Shown: piece by piece, positions 22,740-33,290 of the stretch
How positions within the stretch are numbered: the stretch's first letter is position 1
Layout of the letters: every line of letters begins with the position of its first letter
NCBI GenBank assembly: GCA_008704415.1
Contig: VXIS01000163.1
Coordinates: 1 to 64,000, forward strand
Length of the DNA: 64,000 nt
DNA from: Sphaerosporella brunnea
Lineage: Eukaryota > Ascomycota > Pezizomycetes > Pezizales > Pyronemataceae
Direction of reading: 5' to 3'
The notes under the pieces: generated by a model
What the model was told of the DNA's origin: nothing
What the model saw: the letters and a program-made list of their open reading frames with translations, nothing else
Databases searched by the model: none
Position numbers and translations under genes: made by a program

Positions 22740-24050
22740 AGTAGGATTGAGAGAGGAAAGAAAGCGATGGTTATCTACCTTGGTAGGAAACGGGTATTTT
22801 TGGAAATGGTTATGTACGCGTTATGTATGGTTTAAAAAATTTCTAAGATTTGCTCGAAAAACATATTTATATGATACTCGCCCGGCAAAAAAAAAAGATG
22901 TCCAAATAATGCGTGGCGCATAAGATTTTGGGTTGCGAAGCCTTTATATCACCATTATGTGAGGGAAAATCGATTACACGCAGGAAATGGGGGATATCCG
23001 CACATCGCCGCACAGCGGGTGGCTATCATCATATCACCATCGTCATCACCATTACCGTCACTATCATCGCTATCATCATTATCATCATTATCACCATTAT
23101 CCTCATCACCGTCGAGGCGTGCACCCGAGAGTTGCCTCGCCTCCCACAACCCCCGAAATAGAGGCGAAACCAGCAGTGATGCAGCATAGAAAAATAACTG
23201 GGAGATGTGGCGATGCCAAAGCCACAAGCGCACTCGTCGTAGAGGGACAGGTTGTCCAAAAACTCAACAACATCGCTGTGATGAATCGCACAAACACGTG
23301 ATCTCACTCGGCAGCCTGCGATCTCAGCTTACGTGTGGAAACAGCTTATCTCCGACCCACATGTTTGGACTTCGGTAACCTGAGATACTGTTCATGATGT
23401 TATAGCTATCTCCGTAAAACCAGACTGATATAACCATGACGACTTCGGTCATCTTGTTGCGTCGCCAGGAGTATAACATTATTGATTTTGAGTATTGGCC
23501 ATATGAGGGTTTTGGTTTTCGAGATCGTTACCCTTATATGCGAATAACCATTGTACAGCCATTATGAAGAGATCGGCCGCTCATGTCATTTTTTTTTTTC
23601 AAAAAAAAACCCTTACATCAATCATGCGTACGTAAACATTTAAGGTATGTACAGAAAATTTACTGGTCTGCAAATGCCTAGCGGGTGGATTGCGTGATAC
23701 ACCATGACCGAACAACCGAATCCAGAATCCCGAAATCTAACAATCACCACCAACGCCAACAAGCGAAGCTTCAAGCAAGAGGTCTTCAAGCCGTGAGCGC
23801 GGTGGAATGAGAATGTGTACGAAAACTTCCTCAAGCAAGCGACCACCTTGCGAAGACGCCAGTGTTTCACCATATTACCTGGAGCCGGAAAGGGCCCAGC
23901 CGTGCAGTTCTATTAAGCAAAACTATAGCTCCTGTTCAGCAACCATCACCCAACGATCAACCATGGGTTTCATAACGGTAAATTGGCGTACCCATCCCTA
24001 TTCGTTCCGTCGCTCCGCGTGTCGCCTTGGCTAAGTCGCACGAAGTCGGT
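22740..24050. other. No gene recognised; trinucleotide tract inside
   Basis: AT-richer sequence with short ORFs only. A degenerate CAT/ATC trinucleotide tract covers about 23028-23112. T and A runs lie near 23590. No TIR pair was found. Confidence 0.6.
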
Positions 24051-24059
24051 TTGCGATTA

Positions 24060-24288
24060 TGGTGCAGGCGGCCTTAAACCGACCCGTCGGCGGTGGTGGA
24101 GACGGCAACGACTGTTTATAATAAACTGATCACCACGTGAGAACTCTGGGGAAACAGCCCTCCCGTCCCCTAAATAAGATGCGCTCTGTAAGACTGAGGC
24201 GCTGGCTTCCACCAATCGCGCAATCTTGTGATGTTATTGAAGTCGGGGAAATTTTGAGCGACAGGTCGGTTTAAGGCCGCCTGCACCA
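24060..24288 (+). mobile_element. MITE-A copy 1 (TA target)
   Basis: This 229-bp element has terminal inverted repeats TGGTGCAGGCGGCCTTAAAC and its complement, flanked by TA on both sides (24058-24059, 24289-24290). TA target duplication is typical of Tc1/mariner-driven elements. It has no coding capacity. A second copy of identical length lies at 45460-45688. Confidence 0.92.
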
Positions 24289-24767
24289 TACCAGTGCTGC
24301 CCTGCATCAACCGGCCTTTTTTTGCCCAAGAAGCGGAGCGTCACATGAAAGACGGTCGGGGCGTGGGAGAAGTGGAATAAAAAGACGTACCACAGCTTAC
24401 GCAAGCTTATCCCCGAAAAAGCCACCTGCGAAGCACCAGTTCCTGGATTCGTCCCACTGGCAGCAAAAAACGACCCAGCGGGGCACTCCGTTGGAGACAA
24501 AGTATAGACCTTGGCCCAGTGCATCCGGGGGGGTAGGGGGTGGGGGCCGCTATCGAAGACGTTGAGCGATGGGACGCCGACTACATGGATCACAGTGCTT
24601 GGTGGATAGGTGGCTCCAATGCAGGGAGGAATGCTGCCATCGGGCAACTCAGGTCTCATCGATCCAAGGGCCCCTCCAAGGGCTCTCGTGAAAGTTTTAC
24701 ACCCTTCACTCCAGGACTCCCCACTATAACCAAATAAAGTCCACGCCAATGTCAAGCTTGTAGTCAA
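24234..24767 (-). CDS. Hypothetical ORF ending inside MITE-A
   Basis: This 177-codon frame has the last 18 codons or so inside MITE-A, so the present C-terminus would come from the transposon. The middle section looks protein-like (Pro, Gly, Thr-rich) but no domain was recognised. It could be a chance ORF. Confidence 0.2.
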   Translation of the reverse strand: MTTSLTLAWTLFGYSGESWSEGCKTFTRALGGALGSMRPELPDGSIPPCIGATYPPSTVIHVVGVPSLNVFDSGPHPLPPRMHWAKVYTLSPTECPAGSFFAASGTNPGTGASQVAFSGISLRKLWYVFLFHFSHAPTVFHVTLRFLGKKRPVDAGQHWYGAGGLKPTCRSKFPRLQ

Positions 24768-25058
24768 TCAGTATTGATCCCAGTATGTTCCATTCTTTCG
24801 GGATCTGTGATGGACTAACTGTGCGCAGATAGCGTTGTGTTGAAGAGCTTGGGAAAACAGTGCTGGGTAACGCGGGCTCGACTATCGGAGGTGGCGGGAA
24901 GAGAAGGGGGGAGGGGGGAGGGTGGAGGATCGACGATTCAAAGATCGTACATTCTTGCGCTTGACAGGAGTAGATTGCTGCTATGTCGGAATGCTGAGGA
25001 TTATATTTTCCAATGAATTTCACGTACAAGCAGACAGTCGGTGATGCTACTCACTATG

Positions 25059-25313
25059 GGGCCGCTCAGACAGGCGTTTCTGACCCGTTTATACCAATTT
25101 GAAACTGACTGTTTATCCGGCTCTATAAACCGTTCTGTTGTAACGCCTTTTTAGCCGTTACTACACGTTTATACGATCGATAACGGACCTGGAGCAAGAA
25201 GCAAGAACGGTTGCTATTGGGCTCCAATTACGAGTGCTCATCCAGAACCGGCCGAAACCGGCGGTATATCTGGAAACGTGATTAAAAAGAATAAACGCCT
25301 GTCTGAGCGGCCC
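25059..25313 (+). mobile_element. MITE-B with perfect 21-bp TIRs
   Basis: GGGCCGCTCAGACAGGCGTT(T) at 25059-25079 is the exact reverse complement of 25293-25313. The 255-bp interior has no ORF. TA lies close to both ends (25055-25056 left, 25315-25316 right), but the target duplication is not clean. No other copy is in the window. Confidence 0.88.
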
Positions 25314-25619
25314 TTATTGGCTCTCACCATAACCTATGGCTTTTAGTCCCGACTTCGGGATTAGACGCCAAGCTCTTCATTGGTGTGCATATAGCGGCGC
25401 GGATTTGGGAGACAGACTGAATGGCGAAGCCGTCGCGTGACATCCAGTGAAACACTGCTTAGGCGCACTCGCTTTTATATATAGGTGCGCAGTCGCACAT
25501 TTGTTGCTGATGATCTTGAGATATCTTTTAAACCTTACAATTTTTGCGGACCACTTCGTCATTTCCGCCCGAATCAATAACTATATAGAGCAAACAGAGC
25601 TTCAGAGTCACGTGAACGA

Positions 25620-25985
25620 AAAAAACACGGTGGCTAAAACACGGAAAAATGTGGCTGAACACGGAAAACCCAGGGGCTGAGTGATTAGCTGTGATGCGGG
25701 GCGCATTGTGGAGCGGCGCCATGGCGGAAAAACACAGAAAATTTACCCTACCTTGCCGTGGCGCATCACCAGGGAGGAGCGCGATTAGCTGTGATTGGCG
25801 GCGCATTGTGGAGCAGAGCCGTGGAGGAGCTCTAGCGATGACACCGAATGAAAGAAACTGCGCCGTGTTTCACACACATACGCCCTGATTGCAACGTACA
25901 TATGCCTTTACATTTAGTGGCGCTGTACTAATGACTGCACACCGTGGTCACCACACGGATGTTCACTTGTAATTACATATAGGAT
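25620..25985 (+). repeat. Dispersed repeat R1, copy 1
   Basis: GTGATTAGCTGTGAT and GGCGCATTGTGGAGC, then GAGCCGTGGAGGAGCT, GTTTCACACACATACGCCCTGA and GTGGCGCTGTACTAATGACT occur in this order. The same order occurs at 46165-46625. The first part is itself partly duplicated (25680-25730 and 25783-25815). Both palindrome arms also carry a 25-bp piece of it (about 333-355, 21786-21808). Confidence 0.8.
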
Positions 25986-26077
25986 AACCACACATCGCGA
26001 CGCGACACGCAACACGACGAACAAACGACTCTTTCCTCATGTTCTCGCGTGGCAGCCAGAAGACGATGAAAGAGAGG

Positions 26078-26263
26078 TCGCGTCAACCGGAGGCAGTGCA
26101 ATACCGGTGACACAGTGGAGGCCGACATGCGCAAGCGCAGCGGCCAGCCCCCTCAGTGCAAAAATTAGATTAATAAATGACGATCCATATAGGACCATTT
26201 CAGATATTAAACTGAAAAGAACAGATACTACACTTGATCTAAGCCAAAAGGCTGAAGAGTTTA
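26078..26263 (-). ncRNA. U2 spliceosomal snRNA
   Basis: Read on the minus strand, the 5' part GCCTTTTGGCTTAGATCAAG then TGTAGTATCTGTTC is the highly conserved U2 5' domain, including the GUAGUA branch-point recognition sequence. TCAGTTTAATATCTGAAA (stem-loop II region), an Sm site (AUUUUUG near 26163) and a 3' GC hairpin (GGCCG...CGGCC) follow. Its length of about 186 nt is normal. Ends are set by comparison with the known U2 layout. A TATA-like box (CTATAAATT, near 26400) lies upstream at a suitable distance. It base-pairs with intron branch sites in the nucleus. Confidence 0.88.
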
Positions 26264-26600
26264 TTAGCATATATTCGATGATGATGGTGATGATGAAATG
26301 ATGATGGTGATGATGAAATGATGATGGTTGGGGGAGGTGAGAACGTACCAAAGAGAGCTAAAGAGAAAAGAAGTGGAAGAGAGGAGAAGCGCGCAATTTA
26401 TAGTCAGAGGATGCGGCTCTGCGCTGAATTTTGGCCGACGGTGGGGCTTGGGGCTTGGGGTTTGGCGACGCAGTCACAGGGACAACAACACTTCGAAAAG
26501 TAAGAACCTCGAGTTCTTTATTCTGAAATGGATAAACTCTGCCCCGGAAGTCTACCTGTCAAGAAAAACTCGAGCTTTGTGCATTCTGCGTGCCGCCGGC
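26264..26600 (-). promoter_or_regulatory. U2 upstream region, duplicated at 35 kb
   Basis: The roughly 330 bp upstream of U2 match 35291-35590 in the second copy. Conserved blocks include GAGAACGTACCAAAG, CTCTGCGCTGAATTTTGGCC and AACAACACTTCGAAAAGTAA. The TATA-like CTATAAATT has become CTATGAATG in the decayed copy. Two (GAT)n-type runs sit directly before the gene. Confidence 0.55.
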
Positions 26601-28050
26601 CAGTGCGTGAAACCCGCCCCTCGATGTCAACGACTTGAGCCCCACGAATTTGCCGACCTCAACGGTGCAAGACTCGGCCATGAGCGGTGCGCATAGGATC
26701 TACGAAAAAAAAAATCGAAGGCATCACGCGACGTGGTGGCCAGTCTCCAACGCTACTACTACACTTGATTGTATACAGTCCGGTCCGAATTGGTCATGAA
26801 CTGCTGCCAATAGCTGTACAAAAGAAAATCACAATATGGTCGAGCTTCGAGAGGGCCATCTTAGGGCACCCGGAAGTGGACGTCAAATCGTGGGTTCAGA
26901 AGTCGACCTCAAAAGTGTTGTACGACGATGTTGCATGTGCTAAGCGCAAAGTGGTACTACTAATTGTGGAAGTAAGTTGCAACATCGTGTTTCCCAACTG
27001 GGGGGGTTAGATGCAAACCCCCCCCCCCCTCCTCCCCCCCCCCAAAAAGGTCTATTTGCGTAAGCATCATTCAATTATTCTTGAACTGTATTTGGCCATG
27101 TACCTCACGGTTCAGCCCTCGTCAGAGGTGAAAAAAACTACTAGACGATTTTTTTAACTGCCCAAGCAACCCTAACCCAGGCCAGCATCCGGATACTTAA
27201 AACACCTTGTGGGTGCAACTTCACTATCTACTTAGGTAGTGGGCTTTGCACAAGGCCACTACCTAATAAGATAGTGGCCTACCAGGGCGGCGCCTGGTGC
27301 TAAGGCAGAGCAGGTAAAGACCTCAAAAAAAATCTATCGTTTTCCCAATACCGGTACCTGAATCGCCCCGAAGAGCTCTATCATGCTATACCATTGCCGT
27401 GATGCGCAAAAAAACTTTTTTTTTGGCTACTCAAGGGGTGATACACGGCGGTACACGCATGTACTTCCAGCTCTCATCCAGTGCAAGTAAAAGACCTTAA
27501 AAATACAGCTCGCACTTTGGCAACCAAGGTACCGCTATCACCTTGGTGCACTCTATCAGGTGATACCATCGCCGATACAATCTGAAAACATTTTTCTTGA
27601 GACACCCTGGGCCGAATTGAATTATGTAGAGATCGAGTGATAAATGGTGAGGGGCTAGATCGGAACCCGTAGGGACTATCCATCCTACTATCCATCCAAG
27701 ACTTTTACCCGCGGCCAAGCCCGGTGCTAATAAGGGGTGCGCCTAGTAAACGTGACGCTTGTTTTTTTTAAACCGGCCGTTCAACCGAGACCTCGCGATC
27801 TTTACTACTAGGTATTGCCGTTGCCGGACGTCCGGACGAGACCTCTATTGCTGTTGACGGACGAGGTCCGACCTGTTCTATTTCTGCTATTCCTACACTA
27901 CAATTACATTGGCTGCGTGTCCAATTCATAATGCCATGACAGTTGAGTCAATAGTTAAGTGTCAAGCTTCTCGTCCTCTTGCACCTGTAATCGACCAGTA
28001 TACTTCTCAGCCCACTCCCGGTGCTGGTTATCTCAACTACAAAGATCGAT
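26600..28050. other. No firm gene; repeat fragments
   Basis: A possible exon (about 26805-26970 +) ends at a GTAAGT, but nothing else supports it. Poly-C runs lie at 27018-27045. An imperfect hairpin of AGGTAGTGG and CCACTACCT occurs at about 27233-27270. The segment 27662-27715 (CCCGTAGGG, TATCCATCCAAGACTTTTA, CCGCGGC) also occurs in both palindrome arms (about 8695-8745, 13452-13502), so it is part of a dispersed repeat. Confidence 0.55.
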
Positions 28051-28056
28051 GGGAAA

Positions 28057-28410
28057 CTATTGAGACTCCCCAGTCCGGGGTTGTACGCCCTCTTCAATGT
28101 CCCGGTAATACACTTCTTCCCAGTAATCCATCTCTTGAGTCTCACCCTGGACCCCATCTTTGCCGATAAGATCAAACGTCGGTACCTTGTGTTTCCGCTG
28201 TCTTTTTTTCGCCGCGGGGCGCACGTTCTCTGGCTTGGTGCCGGTCAGCTCAAACTCAGGCACCTTGTCATTTTGTGGTCTTTTGTTGGCCGTGGTGCGC
28301 ACTGCTTCTGGCCCGAGGCCCGTAAGATCAAGCACCTCTAGGGGTACGGACAATGGAGCGGTGAGTGGTAAGGAGGGTATGGTTGGGGATGCAGCAGATC
28401 GTGATAGGGC
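28057..28410 (-). CDS. Hypothetical protein or exon with a basic repeat
   Basis: The open frame has clear coding character. It contains three imperfect repeats built on VP-x-F/V-x-L-x-G...PE-x-VR...A-x-KR, the first two about 26 residues apart, and then an acidic aromatic tail (DYWEEVYYRDIEEG). No standard ATG is in a good position (TTG at 28353), so it is probably an exon of a spliced gene. The repeats are Lys/Arg-rich and could bind nucleic acid, which is inference. No family was recognised. Confidence 0.35.
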   Translation of the reverse strand, partial: ALSRSAASPTIPSLPLTAPLSVPLEVLDLTGLGPEAVRTTANKRPQNDKVPEFELTGTKPENVRPAAKKRQRKHKVPTFDLIGKDGVQGETQEMDYWEEVYYRDIEEGVQPRTGESQ

Positions 28411-28739
28411 TGCGGCCGCCTACTTATTTTTTCTGGCATCAATCTCGTCCTGTTCATATGCAGTTGGCAGATGGTGTAACGGGACAGGCGCGGGGGACGT
28501 CCAAGGTACGTAGCGTTCGAGGCAAAGACAGGCTAGGCAAGGACAGGAGATGAGCGGGGCGGATGGCAATGACGTCGCGGCGGGGTCATCAAGACAGAAG
28601 AGGACTTGATCAGTGGGATTGCGGAGAGGAGAATAAAAAAAGCGAAGAGGTGTCGAGGTATTGCCGTTAACGCTCCATCATTCACGATACAGCTCTAACA
28701 ATTACTAGTACCTTAAGCACCATACAATACTTTATTCAC

Positions 28740-28961
28740 CTATCTACCGCCGCCTTCGAAGCTTCGGAATGTCGTCTCAGAACCTCTCCCTACCGGAACT
28801 TGCATACCGTCCATGATTTCGCGGATTCGGTGACTGTCCGGTTGCATCACAACTTGGTTCCGCGGGCCATGGTTCCCGCGGGTCCTGACGATTCGAAATA
28901 AATCGAATCTACCTACGATCCAACTGCCACAACCACCGGCAACAAGCACCCACAACCACAA
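28740..28961 (-). CDS. Short hypothetical ORF
   Basis: A 73-codon frame with a hydrophobic start and a polar C-terminal half. It is divergent from the ORF starting at 28971, only 9 bp away, so both cannot have normal promoters. Little supports it beyond composition. Confidence 0.15.
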   Translation of the reverse strand: MWLWVLVAGGCGSWIVGRFDLFRIVRTRGNHGPRNQVVMQPDSHRIREIMDGMQVPVGRGSETTFRSFEGGGR

Positions 28962-28970
28962 CCACGCGCG

Positions 28971-29306
28971 ATGTCCTCCCAGCTGGAAAAAGCAGAGTGG
29001 GACGACACCAAGGATCGGTTTCTTCTAAAGTCAATGCGAAAGCAGGTGCACCAGGGGAAAAGGGCACAGAAGGCCAGGCGCCCTGGGGCCTGGGCTCTGG
29101 GCTCTGGGCTCTGGGAGAAAGGTTTTTGGCAATTGGCGGGATGGTGCTCGGTTCGGGGATGTTTTGACATGGTGGGTCACTTTTGTTTCATCAGATGGCT
29201 GGTTCGGGCATTCATATCAATTCGCGTTAATTCAACCTATTTCCTCTGGCGCGATTCGGCTCAGATTCGGTGGTGTGAACGCCGCCAACGGCTCTACACG
29301 ACATGA
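28971..29306 (+). CDS. Possible Myb/SANT-like first exon
   Basis: ATG 28971 opens with SSQLEKAEWDDTKDRFLL, then a basic helix ending HQGKRAQK. This resembles the beginning of Myb/SANT-like domains found in transposon-related fungal proteins (W-D-x-x-x-x-x-x-L-L). After about residue 36 the frame becomes low complexity (GCTCTGGGCTCTGG), so an intron or decay probably follows. It is a fragment, not a full gene. Confidence 0.25.
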   Translation: MSSQLEKAEWDDTKDRFLLKSMRKQVHQGKRAQKARRPGAWALGSGLWEKGFWQLAGWCSVRGCFDMVGHFCFIRWLVRAFISIRVNSTYFLWRDSAQIRWCERRQRLYTT

Positions 29307-29557
29307 TCGAGATTCGGCCCCCTCTCTTCCGCCGTCTTGTACCTTACCGTCCCATCTGGCAGAAGCAGATACCACTTCCCCAAATCCTCATCCGTCTCCC
29401 CGTAGCCCCGCTCCGCCTCGCTCGCGTAACGCCTGTATATGTGCGGATCCACCAATGCATCGGTGGTATTCTGAAGAGATACTAGAAAGGCATCGGCACG
29501 CATATCTGCCACCTTGAAGCCATGTTCGTCTGGCCCAGCCAGCGCCCACTGCAACAT
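29294..29557 (-). CDS. Hypothetical exon, unrecognised
   Basis: 87 codons of good coding quality that overlap the end of the opposite-strand ORF. It is preceded by a convincing acceptor context (TTATTAAC, then CCGAGCAG just before the ATG), so it may be an internal or last exon. It is acidic with a YRRYASEAERGYGETDEDLG segment. No family was recognised. Confidence 0.3.
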   Translation of the reverse strand: MLQWALAGPDEHGFKVADMRADAFLVSLQNTTDALVDPHIYRRYASEAERGYGETDEDLGKWYLLLPDGTVRYKTAEERGPNLDHVV

Positions 29558-29739
29558 CTGCTCGGGCTTTTCAAAAGTTAATAATTAAAAATTAATCCAG
29601 AATGCCACGTGGGGAGTGAAAGTAAAGTAAAGTGCTGGGGAATTGATGTTTTGCCCGGGCTCGCGGCCGCAGGTGTACCCCGTACGGTGAAGGCTACAGA
29701 TTAATGAAATTTGCCAGCCTTGAAAGCTTGATGACGATA

Positions 29740-30650
29740 TAATGGGGGTATATTTCACACTGAACCCTTGGAGTTCCCAGGTATTCCCCGGCCGGCCAAA
29801 AGCAGGTCATGAAGCCTAATTGGAGAATGCATACCTTGTCAAAAACATAACGGATCCCCGAAAGGTCGAAGAGAGAGTCGACGTGATTGGGAGTTTCCCA
29901 AAATTGTGGGCACTGGGAGATGGACACAGGAAATGTCAGGATAAGGTCGTATTGGGAGTTGACGGGGAGGATAGTAGGTGGATTACGAGGAATGTCCAGT
30001 TGAGCGCGACAATTGTGATAATCGGGATTCGGAACCTGCTAAAAGTCAGTTTAAGTTTTGCATTTGATCCCTCCCCTCCGGGTCAATAAGAATAAAATAC
30101 CTGCATTTTCCTGCATAATATTCTTCCGCTACCTTTTCAACTGGTCTGAACCCATCAGCTTGATTTCTTTCCTGCCAAGAAAGAAGCTCATTAATACCTC
30201 TCGAGGGCCTTTTCTGCAATAGCGTTTTGTATAGCCCCAGACCAAAGACTCGGAGAGCACCAATAAATTGTTGAATCCTCACGGACACTCTCAGCAACCG
30301 TGGAAAACCTGGCTGACACGATCTCTCGTGTAGGTTCATCTGCAGTTTTGAACCATTCAAAGAATCTTGATGCACCATCAACTATGCAGTGCTACGTTAA
30401 GGGTAGGGGGCATGGTAGAGCCAGGGATGTACCGAAATCTGCTGCCGTCTAATGCATTGTTTGCGGCGGTTTTGCAAGCTTTGCTGACATAGTCCAATGC
30501 GGCGTTTACTGAGATTAGTTGCTCCGGAGAGCATCCGGTATGCTCACCACCCGCTGGCGTGCTGTACGCAGAGCGTTTGTGGCCATGGGTGAGACCCACG
30601 GTTAAGAGAAGCAAGTGGATGATGAAAAGTTCGTACGGTTTCGTGAACAT
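29740..30650 (-). CDS. Possible secreted protein, spliced or broken
   Basis: ATG 30648-30650 begins a good signal peptide (basic start, then a hydrophobic core ending about residue 23 at THG). The mature part has CSPEQLISVNAALDYVSKAC. After a probable intron near 30380-30400, GASRFFEWFKT and YWCSPSLWSGA follow, and then VAEEYYAGKC in a frame shifted by one. A further intron (donor GTATTT, acceptor TTTTAGCAG near 30037) leads to a segment with NPDYHNCRAQL. Cys spacing and helical layout recall secreted M35-like fungal proteins, but no HExxH is visible. The one-base shift near 30200 is either a splice or a lesion. Confidence 0.35.
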
Positions 30651-30766
30651 TGTTGTGTTGTTGTGCGTTCATAGAAACAGTCTTTGTGGTTGTTATAAGT
30701 GTCGGACGATAAATGTGACTGTTGATTTTAACTCACACAAAACATAAATTCACCCTGGGTGGTAAA

Positions 30767-31210
30767 GTTTACAGCCGTTCCAGGAACTCTAGGCCAGACT
30801 GGAAATTTTTGGCTATTGTTTTATACTTTTGCTCGGGTGAAATTTCTCTGGTTCGGTGTGATTGGTGTGACGGAGGGGGGGCACGAACGTCATTGCGTCC
30901 CCCCAGTCGCTGCGCATTGCTCATCCACAGCCTGCGCGCTTCATCTTGTATGGGCCATAAATCCACCATTTCGTGAGCTTTTGGATTGCCCAGCATCGCC
31001 CTGCCGACGAGATTCGCTGCGTCTCTACCACGGTCCCCGAACCCCGCAGCCCCCGCCAAGCAATGACGCTCCTTCGTGCGACGTCCGCGGCTTTCTCCCT
31101 TCGCCACACCGAACCAGAGAAATTTCACCCGAGCAAAAAGTCTAAATTTGCGCTAAAACAACAGCGAGAAATTTCGAGTCTGGCCTAGAGTTCCTGGAAC
31201 GACCGTAAAC
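30767..31210 (+). mobile_element. Fold-back element with about 90-bp TIRs
   Basis: GTTTACAGCCGTTCCAGGAA at the left end matches the complement of the right end (31191-31210) with one mismatch. The match continues inward for about 90 bp with small gaps (CTCGGGTGAAATTTCTCTGG shared). The 444-bp unit has an ORF on each strand that simply follows the symmetry. No clear target duplication is seen. It is a non-autonomous TIR element of unknown superfamily. Confidence 0.8.
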
Positions 31211-31754
31211 ACCTGGCAATCCAGAGGCGAAAAGCGCCACTACATTTGAAGTCTTTAGATGCTGTTTCCCTGACGGCCTCATGAAGATTGTGGCCCTCAC
31301 TGCCATAAATCGATTTCCTAACATTTCTATGGACGCGATTGGTGTAACTCTCACGCGTCTCGGCGTTGCTGGCTGGTCGGTGCAGTATTTGGCGTGATTA
31401 ATTAGCAACTTGTGATTTTGGTGATTTTGGTGATCTGATTCGGAGGTAATCTGACGCGGCAAATTGACGATTTCGGTTGTATCTTTTTATTTTTTTTTAT
31501 TTCATGACGGCATGCCCCCTCATGGCTATGGCCCTACTTGAGAAAGCAAATAACGGAAAGAAAGGACGAACCCGCGGCCCCACATAGGAAAACAAAGGAA
31601 ACAAGAAAGAAGGAAGAAGGAAACTCCTCGCCCCACTCCCCCCTGAGCCCATCTGGCGCCCCGCGCCTGTCCAGACCCTCCACCAAACATACATTTCTAT
31701 CTATCCACACCCTTTCCCCGGTGTGGGAGCCAAATCGATGAACGACCACATGTA

Positions 31755-32350
31755 AGGCCCCGTCTGGCTGCCGGTCAGGAAAAAAATCGCGGTTTATTTC
31801 GCGCTGCGATTATTTCCACTTTTGCGAATTTCTACGGGTTTCCACAATCGAGGGCGGTCGTCGGCGATTGGCTGAACTGCCGTTTGGCAGCTGCCAGTGA
31901 ATCGGAGTGACATCACGTCGGGTGACACCCCAACACCACGAGAACTCTCTCCCCAACACCACCAGAACCCATACTCTCTCCACACAGTTCCAAAAGTGAC
32001 GACATTTTTTTCTTGGCGGTGGACTGAGCGCAGCGTTGGGTTGACAGTGCAGGTGTAAGGGCGTTGAATTGGTACGCGATTTGGTATTATGGCGGGCGGT
32101 GTTTTGGTGGTGGACGGTGGTGGTGGACGGGGCGGGTTAGGCTGGGAATCGCGCGAAAACTCACAAAAAAGTAGCTCTGAGCTACTTTTTTTTTTTTCGA
32201 GTTTTTGGACAAGAATCAACGTCCAATCGTTGATTCTTGAGATGGCCAAGAGGGTCGCCAGACGGGGTGGCGAGCGGCGATTTTTCGAATCGGCGATTGA
32301 CGAAAAATCGCGACTAATTGCTATTGATTTTCGGGCCGCCAGACGGGGCC
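31755..32350 (+). mobile_element. TA-flanked TIR element
   Basis: The ends are AGGCCCCGTCTGGC on the left and its complement (one mismatch at the tip) on the right, flanked by TA (31753-31754, 32351-32352). The 596-bp interior contains perfect small hairpins (AAAAAAGTAGCTC/GAGCTACTTTTTT at about 32165-32191, and AATCAACG...CGTTGATT at 32216-32237). No transposase is present. It fits a Tc1/mariner-type MITE. Confidence 0.75.
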
Positions 32351-32579
32351 TAAGAACCCGAATACCCAGCGTCTCGCGGGGAGCCCCGCCCGCCCGCCGG
32401 CGGTGCTCATGTCCTCCACCCTTCCCCAAACCTCCCCTATCCCTTTCCGCCTGCTCCCCGTTTTCTATTCCTCCTCCGCCTCTGCTCCTACTCCTTCGCC
32501 CTCCGATTCCTCACCCTCGTCACTTAGGATGTCCTGATCTAAGTCACCCCAATCCCAGCGGCGGCGCCACCGCGATGTT

Positions 32580-33290
32580 GGATGACTTGGGGTATTATCT
32601 CTGCTCAAATGCCCCAGCCGCCACTCCCTGGTGCCGATGCACGTGGCCAGAAGGTAGTCCCATAGTGGGGCGAAGCCCGATTTGCCGTATATATAGGAGG
32701 TCTCGCAGGCGAAGCTTTCGCCGTTTGCCGAATTCCACGTTGAAAGTCCGCCTCTCCCGATAGGTGTAGCAGCAGGTCAGGATGAGATGAGGGAGGCCAT
32801 GAGGTTCGCCCGCTCGACAGTTGCACAGGGGACTGGGGATATCGGCGCTCGGAATGTTGTGCAAGTACGAATTGAAGTATCCGTGACCGGTGCGCAACTG
32901 AGTTATCGCCGAAACCAGCTTGCGGTTGCTAGTGTGGAAGAACTCTTCCGGTCAGCGTTTGAACCAGCCGGTGTAGTTCTTCCCTTTGGGTTGAGATTCC
33001 CAAAGAGCTTTCCAGTCTCGTATAATTGCTGCCTTGGCCGAGCGTTTGAGGTAGGACAGCCTCACCGTACCTCGACATCCTGTGGACGCCTCGGCAGCCC
33101 GTTTGGCACAGGAGTCGGCCAACTCGTTGCCGGACACCTCAGTGTGACCAGGCACCCACCGTACGCGCAACATGTGTCCGTTCTGGCTGAGCATGTGTGA
33201 AATCTTCGCAACAGCTCGGGCAGTAGCTAGGCCAGGCCCTGGGCGGAGAGTCGATAGTCGTTGGATGGCCGCGAGCATACAAGCGAGTGA
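32580..33290 (-). pseudogene. Tad-like LINE 3' end (RNase H and tail)
   Basis: The minus strand encodes the end of an RNase H domain (VPGHTEVSGNELADSCAKRA) at 32952-33278. After a frame break, a C-terminal region TGHGYFNSYLHN with a Cys-x-Cys and HGLPHLILTC motif follows (32595-32897). This is the arrangement of fungal Tad/I-type non-LTR retrotransposons. The reverse transcriptase and everything upstream are missing and the two parts are in different frames, so it is a dead 5'-truncated copy. Confidence 0.8.

Noticed and set aside
31794..32429. 211-codon ORF on the minus strand
   Set aside because: It lies mostly inside the TIR element 31755-32350, crosses its hairpins and end, and has no domain.
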